The notes below the pieces were generated by a model that saw nothing but the letters and a program-made list of their open reading frames with translations, was not told the DNA's origin and made no database searches. The translations under genes were made by a program, and so were the position numbers. Positions 44,661 to 56,600 of a stretch of 64,000 nt of DNA are shown in pieces (position 1 is the first letter of the stretch; each line of letters opens with the position of its first letter). Source of the stretch: Owenia fusiformis. Its lineage: Eukaryota > Annelida > Polychaeta > Sabellida > Oweniidae. The stretch covers positions 23,634,455 through 23,698,454 of the forward strand of contig CAIIXF020000002.1 of assembly GCA_903813345.2 (NCBI GenBank), in the 5' to 3' direction.

Positions 44661-47600
44661 CTATGTCATTTTGCATATTTCAGGCACAGTTATATTAACA
44701 GTACTATTAACAGTATTATTAACAGTACTATTAACAGTACTAGTATTAACAGCTTTCTGTATTGTCTTTGTCTTCAAACCTCCTGAGAAACAGTCCAGGC
44801 ACATGCTTGACGTCTTGAAATCTGTAGGCATGTCAATTTTAATGAGGACATAATGTTCCTTGTAGTGTATGCTGTCAACTGTATATTCTACTGAATTGAG
44901 TCCGTCACAGTGGAATCTTTCTGGTCCAGTTAACCAAAGATACACCCTGAAATACAAGTCAGATTATTTGAAGTCTTTGAGATCCTATACAGACTGAATA
45001 CAATGATTTTTCTACAAGGGTCCTTCCAAACAGATTAAATCTTTTTGGTAAAAAATGAAGGCAAAATATGACACCACGAGGTCCAAATTTATATCGCTAT
45101 TCATATCGGTATCATTTAATGTATGTCCATTTATGTTGTGTCTTTTTAACCTGAGACCACCGTTTCAAAGTCCTCTGTGTTTTCACAATGACAAGATGTT
45201 CACTACCACAGGGTTCTTTATCATTTGGTTTTGAATAATGACCATCACATGAAAATGTTTCTGCTTTATCTTACTGTTTGATATTTTCTCTTTTGGGATA
45301 TTTTTGGTGATTTGCAAAATACGCAGTAGTGTTGTGAATGAATTGTTGTTTAATTTCGGCACCCTTTTATTACAAAATCAATTGTTTCAAAACTCAAAAT
45401 TTGATAAAGTTTTCACATTTAATGATAGTGCAATAGAAAGTGTTGAGCAATATAAATATCTAGGATGTGTATTCAGCAAAACTAAGAATTTTGGCCAGCA
45501 TATGAGCAGGCAAGAAAAGCTTTGTTTAAAGTTAAACAGCAATAAAAAAAATTTAATGACATTCCAGTTAATCTTGCATTGCACCTTTTTGACTCTTTAG
45601 TTGAACCTATCCTAACTTATGCTTCAGAGGTGTGGATCAATGAAAAACATCTTAAGACAATAGAGACAACGCATTTATCTTTTCTTAAAAGTTTATTAGG
45701 TGTTAAAAAATCAACAGCAACACCAGCAGGCTATGGAGAATTAAGACGTTAAGTTAAGTTAATTAAATATTGGCTCCGTTTAATTCATCTATCACCTGGA
45801 AACATTCTTCATAAAACATATACGCATGACCGTGAAATGAGCCAACTTGGTTTTAAAGGCACCTGGTCAAACAAAATCACTGATATTTTGAAAAAATGTG
45901 ATTTATTCTCATATTGGGAAACTCAAAAGATTGATGATGATTATATTTTTATCAAGATGATAACAAAAACAAACTGTATCAGAATTATAAGTCTCAGTGG
46001 CAGAAAGATATTTTCAAATATCCTGTTTTAAGAACTTACATAACATTCAAAAATGTCTTTGAAAGAGAGGGTTATTTAAATATACAAAATAAAAATTAGA
46101 GGCAAGCAATTAGTAGATTTAGGCTTTGTTCACACACATTACATATAGATATTGGTCGTCATTTGAAGCCTAAGCAAAGACCTTTGGATGAACGTTAATG
46201 TAATGTGTGTGGTATTTTAGAAGATGAACAACACTTTATCATGATGTGTAAGAAAAATACAACAGAAAGAAAACTTCTGTTTGACACCCTTACCTAATTT
46301 GATTGTGTAGATTGTCCTGACTTTATTTTCAAAAAACTTTTGTCTCATAAAAATTGTAATTTTACATCTAGCAAAGTTCATTTATCATTCATTCAAAAAA
46401 CTGGATTAATATTGTGACAATGATACATCACACTGATGTTTTAAATTCTGTCATGTTGTATTTGTATTTTACAACTATATCTCATATTTTTATATTTTAC
46501 ATTTCGTGATGCTGTAATTGTATTTTACAACTTTGTATATTTTCTATGAAGTAGTTAGTTTAGTCTTAGTTTAATTTTGTATATTTTAGTTTGTAGTGAC
46601 TAATATATCATTGCAATGACATCAGAGAGTCAATAAAAGATATATATATTCTAATTATGGTTTAACCATCCAATACAAACCTGGCTTCACTTTTTTCAAC
46701 TTGGTCATGGGTTAACATAGAATAACGAGCGATAGTCCGATTTTCATGGTGTACTGGAAATAATCCAGCTTCACCTAATCTGAAAAAACACATATTTACT
46801 GTTATTTTCATTAAGCAGCTCACCAGATAGACCATGGGGTGCACATATTTAAAAACATACATTACCATACATTTCATCATATTTTGGTATTCTTACAACA
46901 AAGGAAACGAAACGAGCCTGGTCAGTACAGGCCCGTATAGGCCAAGCAAATGGGCTCATAAAAGGCCCAAACATCCCAAAAATTGCAACAGTTTTTAAAT
47001 CAGTCTTATATTATGTATTGATATCAGTTGAAAAACATATCAAAAATATAGAAAAATGTATGCAGTGGACAAATATGAAATTTCACTTCCTAGGTACCCC
47101 CTACAACCCTACCCCCAAATTGAGTATTGGTAGGAAACAATTTTTTGTTCCCAAATGGAATACTTTAGTCAAGTATTCAAGCTTTATTACGATAGATCAC
47201 ATATTCACAAATAATTAAAATATCGTTTTGATCATTTTTGAGACCAGTAATTGGTCATTTGACCCCAAAGTATAACAAAATAGGCCACAAAACAGGCATG
47301 TTATCACATATCTATTTAAATATTTTAGGATCAGTTTGTCAGAAAACCATGAAAAAAATCATGGTGTTACATATTCATATGATCTTCATATTTGGTGAGT
47401 ATCAGACTTCTAACTTGTATGCTTAGGAAGAAAAAAATTATTTCTTTTTCATAGTTTTTCCCCGCCCACTAGGGGAGACTATAGTTTTAAATATCTATTT
47501 AGATATTTTAGGATCAGATTGTCAGAAAAGCATGAAAAAAATCATGGTGTTACATATTCATGTGAACTTAATATTTGGTGAGTGTCAGAATTCTAACATG

Positions 47601-50600
47601 TAGACTTACGAAGAAAAAAAAAGTTTCATTTTCATAATTTTACCCCGCCCACTATAGGGGAGACTATAGTTTTGATGACAAACTCCCACAATGCATGACA
47701 TTCGAATTCGTATTAGAGTTGACATCTAAATCATTTATATAGGCTTGTCATCATCTAAAATACAGGTTTTGTGAAGGTTTATACCTTATTAGTATGAAAA
47801 TAGGAATTATTAGTTGCAACAGGTGAAATGTTAAGGTGACCTCACTTTTAATTGATGAATTACCACTCTGATATTAGGGTATTTGGTAACTGCTCTATAC
47901 TAGGCTTATCTAAATAATTTATTGCAGTTTCTGTGGAATTTAATATTGTTTAAATTATTAATTACAATCCGCAATTACAAAATTTGCATATATTTAAATT
48001 CATCAGATAAATAAATCATTACTTAAGAATAAATTACTATGGAACTGGATGTATAATGTTGTAGAAACGATTTTATGGTTATTAAAGGTAATTTAAACTG
48101 ATAGAGCACATTTAAATCTCAGATATCTGAGGAGTCTTTCATTAATATAATGTGACGATCCTGCTCGTCATTTTCTATATTTATATCATTTCTCCTTACC
48201 TGGCACCTTGATCTTGCTTGGAGTTGAGAAAATCACGTATAATTACTTTGTATTGAGCTTCAAATTTACGAAACTGTTTTGATTTTAAATTTGTTTACAT
48301 TTTTCATGGAGGCCGCCATTTTGGATGGTCATGTGACTAGGAAATTATCTCATTTATATTTTTGATTTTCTGTCATATAAAGAGCACTTTTAAAGCTTAA
48401 CTGGAACGTAACATGTTCTTATGATGTTATCAATCATGTATTTTGATGTTGCAAACATATTGTTATATGTTTAGACTTTGATGTATAAAAACGTTTTGTT
48501 TGAGTTTCGAGATTAACTTGTACACTCTGACATTGTGGACAGCCATAGATAGTTTGGGAAATCAGCTGTTCTTCGTAATCAAGAATCGTTTTGAAGCCTA
48601 GAGAATCGCTTTGAAGTCAAAGATGTGTTTCTAAAGAAAGCCAACATGCCCGGGATGACGACAAAGCTCTTTGAAAACTGGGTGAGATATATTAGTGTAT
48701 AATTTTGGTGATTTCACTGGCTGTTTACAATATTATTTAGCCGTAATAATTTTGCTGATTCTGATCTCATCTTTGGATTGTCTTCCTATTCATGTAGACG
48801 GAATATAATTTAGTCATTTACGAATAAAGATAGTAAGTTATTTTAGCAGTTACATCTTTTTCTGTTGGATCATTGGTGATCAGAGTGTGTCATAACCAAC
48901 CATTTACCTGAATTAATCTACTTTGTCCACAATTGCTTCTGTCCACAATTGCTTCTGTCCACATTTGGGTTTGTACACAGTTGTAATTTGTCCACTTTAC
49001 AATTCCTAACCCCCTGAATAGAAGATACAGCCTTACCTTGAAGACACAGTTCCTTTTAACAAGTGATGTATGGCCTGATATAGCAATTATAATATCTGTC
49101 CTTCCCAAATCTGTTTTTCACTCATACTAGGGGAAGTGCTGCCCAAATTTTCCCCTCCCCAATCTGATTTTCACTGATACTAGGGGAAGTGCTGCCCAAA
49201 TTTTCCTTGAGTTTCAACTTATATTATTTACCGATTTTATATTCCCCATGCTGGCCTAATATAACTCAGACATATTTGTCCACAGCTGTCATTTGTCAAC
49301 AATTGTACAATTACACTTTGTCCACACAATTGTGAAATCATATTTGTCCACAGCTGTCATTTGTCCACAATTGTACAATTACACTTTGCCCACAATTGTG
49401 AAATCACTTTTGTCCACAGTTGTCATTTGTCCACAATTGTGCAATTACTATTTGTCCACAATTGTGCAATTACACTTTGTCCACAATTGCGAAATCATAC
49501 TTGTCCACAGTTGTCATTTGTCCACAATTAATCACACAGTGAGTCTTCCATAGAGCCTTATAAATGAGAACAAGACGGTAAGTGACATATTCGGGGTTTT
49601 TGGTTTAATAGAGCACGTTACCAATTCTATGATTTTTGTGGAAGCAGGATCAGAAACTTCACAGTGTTGGCTAAATCGGTGGGATATGGATAGTGATAGT
49701 GGTACGTCTACTTTTGTGAACTGATTGGCTTGCGCATTATATCAAGATCGTGTTTTGCGTCATTTTTTTTCTCATTATTCGGGCAGTGTAAACAAATTTA
49801 GTCATTCCCAAATTGTTAACACACATGTGTTTAGCTGCAAAAGGAAAACTCTTTGTGTGATACTTCTTTATGCTTGGGATTGTTTATTGTTTAAAATAGA
49901 TGACCAGCTTGTACTCTTGCATTGTATGTTCTGCAAAACCTGAAGTGAAGAATAAACGAATGTCCACATTGATGCAATGCTGGATTTTTGAAGTCACAGC
50001 CATTTCTTCTAAGTGAATAAACCAGGTGTATGATTAAGTAAATAAAAATAAATTTTGTTATTTACTTGTTGTTTCATATTTGTGTGAAGAATAAAGTTGT
50101 ATGTTGTCAACTGTAATAAATTGATCTGTGTGAAACTGTGGAATCTCTTACATGGGAATAACTTGTGTGAAATATGGCCACGTCAGCTACTGAAAATACT
50201 TTGGAGACGACAAAGGACACAGCTCTACCATCTGAGGCATCTACTGAGCAAATGGAAGCCACAGATTTTGACATGAATGATGAGCTACTACAGTCAGCAT
50301 TTGGTGATGGTGAAGTACATTGTGGCTTGCAGTCTAGACGTCAAAGAAAGGAACGAGATTTACACAAGATGGCCTATGAATGCTGTGATACAGATATCCT
50401 TAATAGTGATACTGATGAATTGTCAAAGAGAATTGACAATCTCTCACAAATGAGATCTCTACCAATTGAAGGTAATTTGTACCCCAATAATTTCATGAAT
50501 GATGGAAGTCAAACGAAATCTTCGACTATTGATGCCTTAGATCTGAGGATCGATATGGTGTGGAAAAGGCCCGGTACACAGATGAACTCACAAAATAGAC

Positions 50601-53600
50601 CATTGCTGAAGCCAATGAAAATCAAGACAGAACATGCGACATCTACAAATATTGAGACTCCGTCATTGTCAGAAGATGAGGTAACGCCAAAAAGAAGCCA
50701 CATGCAAGAAGTGATGCCAGACATTAAAAGAAGAGAGCAGACTTGTGAAGAGGAAAAGTTCTTTTTGCCTCCACCATTGCCGATTGGAGCTAATGATTGT
50801 CTGACAGAAATTTCAAAGCCAAATCTTAAAAGACAAGATGCTTTTTATCAGATTCCAATGCCACAACCGATGCATTATGATGTGTTACATTCTCCAGCAG
50901 TGAATCGAGAAGGTACAGAGGGTGATTCTTCAATGCAGCTTAAAGATGGCTTTGAGAGACAGGCAGTTTGCATGAAGTCACTGAGACAACAGTCACAATC
51001 ATTCCAGAATACTGTTAAAACACAAACTGAAGACAGAATTGGCCCAGAGATCATTTCCCAACCAGTGCATATTCCATATGTTTCATTACCCTACATGGGC
51101 ACCCGAAAGGGAGATTTGGACCTCGATGATACAGGATTGTTGACAGCCCAAGAATATCAGTTGGATTGGGGACGCCAAGTGCCATTTGTGAAAAAACCTA
51201 GAAATGATGATCGAAGTTACAGTGCTGATCTATATAGGCACCGAATAAGTGAGAGACCTTTGACTAACCAATATGTCAGTGTGAGAAGCCTAGGTCACGG
51301 GTCATGCTCTGATGAAAAGCTACCTAATTCTGATAGAGAAATGAAAGCTAAGGGAAAGTTTATTGAACCCCAAAACGATGTTGATGTGGACGCTTGTATG
51401 TCTTTCGCCAAGTCTGAGACACAGAATGAGGCACCATGTGAATATCTCCAAGATGAAGCACTCACAAAAGGCCATGAGAAGAGAATTGTGACTGAACCTG
51501 ATACAGTGTTCCAAATTGTAGCTTTGAAAAAACCAGCTAATCTTCCAAGCAAGGAACCATTTCAAGCCATGATGGATGATTTCAGAGCAGACATGCAAAG
51601 TTTGGTTATATCAGAAGTGGAGAAGTTGGGACAACAGTTGATGAAAAAGCTTATGAAAAAGACAGAGAAGGAACCCAAGAAGAACAAGAAGAGGCAGGTG
51701 TATTGCAAACTCTGTGACTGCAGGGAACACTCAGTCTTCAATTGTGAATTCAGGCACCCTAATTCACAGAAGACTGGATCTAAGGCTTGCTTCAGATGCG
51801 GGGAAGAAAACCACAGTGTGATGGACTGCCCCAAGGGCAGCCCCGAGCCCAAGGGCTCGGGAAACTAGATGAGACTGATTCAGTGGGTCCAGAATCAGCC
51901 GAGATCTCTGTTGGAACCACTAACATTGATGGCACAACCCGCAAAGGTCTTGCTGTGCATTTTAATATTTGGAAGTTCCTGATACCAGCTATTGTTGATA
52001 GTGAATCTGATGTGTATAATATTCCCACAAAGGCGAGATGGATGAATATCTCTATCAACAAAGGCCATGTCTCAAACATAGAGATGACTGATGGAAGACC
52101 TGTTGAAGTGCATTGCATTGTGGAGTGTGAGTTTGGAAATAAAGATTCGAAAGTGAAACTTGATTGATGGCTACAAATGTGAAATTTGCGAAAAAGAGCC
52201 ATTAGATTTAAGAAGCTGAATTTACAGTAGTGATGGATACACTGAGGGAGACTTGACATTCATCCAGTTGGTTGAATAAATGAAATGGACTTATTACCCA
52301 TGTGTGAATGAATAAAGACTAAATGTGAGGAGTGCATGTGAAAACTAATTGTTTGTAATTGAAACTATTCATCATTGTTTTCTTCAACTGAAAATAGTAG
52401 ATATGACACAGTATTCAGAACCGGCCGGACTGAAAACATGTCTACTTGAACAATCGTGCATTATTTTGTTGTAGCAAAATATTTAGAATAATATTAAGAA
52501 TCTCAGTCTGTAACACTAGCTATTTTAATGACATATAGAGTCACAGAAGATGATGGTGATGCATTGTATTTGTATATAGACGTTTTGATAAAGACTGGGA
52601 ATAAAGATTGAGATGAGAGGATTAGATGATCAGTATGTTTTAATGTTACTTGATTGTCTTGATAAATAACACAAGCGTTACATTTGGTAGAATGTTTTGG
52701 ATGTATATACTTTGAAGATATGACAATGAACCTAGACTGTGTCCATGCCGTAAACCCTCAACTAAGCCTGAGACCCAAGTGTCATGTTGTGATGAAACAA
52801 ACAGTGAGAGTGTCGCCCATGTGTGAAGTAGTAGTCAAAAGGTGAAGCACCAGGCAATCTACATGGAAATGTCTAGTAAGCAATTAAAATGGATGTGGAC
52901 GCCAAGATCAGGGGAATATCAATCGGTAGATTTTTTTTTGGTACATGTAAATCCAAACTACTGGATTCTCGTGAGAATGATCAATTATGGTATCCAACCA
53001 ACAATGCTGTATAAAGACCCATAGCTTTTGGTGAGCCGCTACCGAGACAAGTTCAAGCGTCTGAAAGTGAAGTCACAGATATTGGCGGTGTTTCAATCAA
53101 CTAGAATGATGTCCCGAACACACATTGTGGTGATGTTTGAAGTCAGAGTCTGACCCCTTTGTTGACAAATGCCTGGCCAGGTCTAAACTTGATATTGAAT
53201 GACAATATCCAATGTTGACCTTGAATTTGACCTTGATGACGACTCTGCGGATGATGTTGAGGAAGTGAAATCTGAATCTGAATTAAAAGAGGCAGATGTA
53301 GCAAAAGATGACAAAGTACAAGAACATTCGAAGATACTTTTTGAGAACAGTGTGCAACTATTTTCTCCCGAAAAAGTGGAGTGTGTTAAACTGTTTTTAT
53401 CGATTGAAGTAAACCTATTTATTTGCCAATAACAAGACATACGCAAAACGGATGCAACAGAGATGAAAATCAACACTGGCACTGATGTTAGTTCTGAAGG
53501 ACAAAAGCTTACGATTGGTGTGGAGTTTCGAAAGTTGAATCACAAGACTGTCGGAGATTCTTACCCGCTGCCACGGTGTGATGAAATCGTTGACAGCCTT

Positions 53601-56600
53601 GCTGGATCTGAGTACTGGCAGGTACTTATGAGCCAGGTTGATGCAGCCATGATTATATGGGATAGTTTGAATTGTAGGTGATGTCATTTAAAGCCAGTAT
53701 GATGTCAAAGCCAATCTGCAAAATGTGGATGTTGATGATTAAGTTGTATGTTGTATGTTCCAATGAAAAAGTCAAACTCCTAAATTTGTAAAAAGATGGC
53801 ACAGATCAAACAGATTTGCAACGTGTGTTGATGATTTCAAATCGGTGACAATCAGCGGGTAGTGAACGCGAATAAATTAAAGCGGTTCTGCAGCCAATCA
53901 GTTGATAAAATTATTGTGCCACCAAACACAAACGAACACATGTTGATGTCAATGAACCCCCACAAGACCCTGTAATATTTCAATCCCTGATGGGAAAGAT
54001 AAACTTCTGAGGTCCAAGAGAAATTGAAGAATTCAAGATTGTACAAAAAGGAAGGTTAAAGCCCCTGATTGATCAATCTGAGTGATTTATATTCAAAGTT
54101 AGAAAGCTATGAATTTTATTAGATGTAAATGAGCCTACCCGGTGGTAACTTATCAATGTTTTTGCTTACTTGCAGCAATGCCGTGTTGTCCTCAGAACAG
54201 ATGAAAATGAAAACTACATCTTCTGCGACAAAAGATACAGAAACTGGCGTGCACTATACCTGCATGTAAGACAACACTATCTATCTCTCAAATGTACATA
54301 CATATCCCCTGAAGGCCGTCCATGTATGTATTCCTGTGACAGAAGAAGCAAAACTTTGATGGAAAAACATATGAAAATGCATGATGTACTTAAACAAAAA
54401 ATGGTGGGTGAAACTAACCTCGATGATAGCCTAACAGATATATTTACAGGAAATGTTAACTTCGATCCAGAAATATTCCTTGATGATTCCAAGGTGAACA
54501 GAATTCTTAATGAAGAAACTGATGTTAAAGTACCAAAACTTGAAGAGAAGCCAGTTAAGAAGGTAGCCAAGAGAAGTACACCACTACGGATAAAACTGAA
54601 GGAGAAACGGCGAAATAGGAAGCCAAAGCCAAAGGGATGGCAAAGAAAGGCACATGTCCCTAAAAGAAAGATATGTTCAAAGCAGTTTATTGATACCTCA
54701 AGTAGTGATGACACAGATGATGTCAAAGATGATAAATATGGGTATAAAAGTGATGATACAGATGATGTCAAAGATGATAAATATGGATGTACAAGTGATG
54801 GCACGGATAGTAGAACAGTAAAATTTGGTGGATTCGATGATCAAGATCAAGTAGGGTCACAAGCAGAATGTGATATGAACAGAGAGGTAGGAGAGATATG
54901 TACTGACAAATGCAGGGAAGCCTCTAATGATGATAAAACAGACAAAGTAACAGTTGAGAGGACAGTGTATTTCGGGCACAAAGAAGTTGGACTCAGACTC
55001 AAAGAGGAGCATACTGAAAGTGAAAGATCTCCAGCTATATCTGAAAAAGGAGACTTTGCCATTATTCAGATACCCTCGGAGCGTGAGTTGTCTTTTGAGG
55101 AAGGGGGTAATAATGCTGGGAAAAGTAGTAGCAAGATGACAAGTGACAAGATGAAAACGAAACATAGAGATGATCAATCTGACACAGTCCCTAAGAGCAT
55201 TAAAGAAGCCCAAAGATCTATGAAGACACAGTATGAGGAGAGAGATTCATCAAGATCCCCAAGGATGAAAGTGAAAAAATCTCCACCATCTTCAAAGACA
55301 CAAGTTGAGAGAGATGATCACCCAGTCTCACCAAAGAGAATTTGTGTGTTCATTTCAAGCCCAATTAGAGACAGAGAAGTCGGTCCAGACCCTCTCTCAG
55401 CAATAGCTGGTGGTCTGCTTTTATTAAACGACTATGGATCTTCAGAGACTAGTGAGGAGGACTAAGTAATTACATTGATCTCAAAGGACATTCATTGTAC
55501 TTAAACATACCAAAGGGATACAGGACATGAAGTGATGGACTTGTTATTATGTCTAAGTTAAAAGACTTATAGTTCGTGATACCATGATGGTATATGGTGC
55601 ATATGAGGCAGTAACATTTATATTCAGTGATCATTCTTCATCTACTGAGACGGAACATTAGTTGCTGAAAAACGACAATTGGAATGTGCCATAAGGAGTC
55701 TTGGAGATACATACTTGATCAAGTCAACCTGTATAAGTCATGGACAGTTGAGGAATAATTTATGATGTATATAAAAAGATACTCAAAAGTGACTCAGACG
55801 ACATTTTGTATTTGGGTGTATTTTGTATAGGATGCTATTTTTGTATTGTGAAGAGTGAATATTACCTGCCAGGTAATTCTGATGTTTTGAACACTTTGTT
55901 CTACTGTAAATATGTTTTTTTAGTCGTTTTATATTATGTTATTGTAATATGTTGTTCTCATGAGAATCTCCAAAGGATGAGTTCCTTTTTGAAAAGGATG
56001 TTGATACTTTTATATACTTTGTAAGTTTTGCCATATATGCATTTTTGATATGGTGCTATAGACTTGTAGGTATTACGCATTATGAAACAGTTCATGATAA
56101 TTTGTGAAGATAATTTATAACGGTACATGATGTATTACAGTATAGGTATTTGTTATATAATTTTCAGTGAGGATTTGAGTAAATCCTACATTTTGAAGGG
56201 GGAGGTGTGACGATCCTGCTCGTCATTTTCTATATTTATATCATTTCTCCTTACCTGGCACCTTGATCTTGCTTGGAGTTGAGAAAATCACGTATAATTA
56301 CTTTGTATTGAGCTTCAAATTTACGAAACTGTTTTGATTTTAAATTTGTTTACATTTTTCATGGAGGCCGCCATTTTGGATGGTCATGTGACTAGGAAAT
56401 TATCTCATTTATATTTTTGATTTTCTGTCATATAAAGAGCACTTTTAAAGCTTAACTGGAACGTAACATGTTCTTATGATGTTATCAATCATGTATTTTG
56501 ATGTTGCAAACATATTGTTATATGTTTAGACTTTGATGTATAAAAACGTTTTGTTTGAGTTTCGAGATTAACTTGTACACTCTGACATTGTGGACAGCCA

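Noticed and set aside
46662-46680. Extending the galactosyltransferase exon to the stop after FVLDG
   Set aside because: Splicing at CCAG|GTTTGT restores the exact family spacing to DGLNS.
53852-54046. Minus-strand 64-codon ORF between the RT remnant and zinc-finger ORF
   Set aside because: Short, no domain, in decayed pol sequence.
54277-55213. Minus-strand ORFs up to 175 codons
   Set aside because: Antisense of the acidic, repetitive zinc-finger ORF; no independent signal.
54176-55465. Envelope glycoprotein in the third-ORF position
   Set aside because: No signal peptide, no membrane span, and clear zinc-finger Cys/His spacing.
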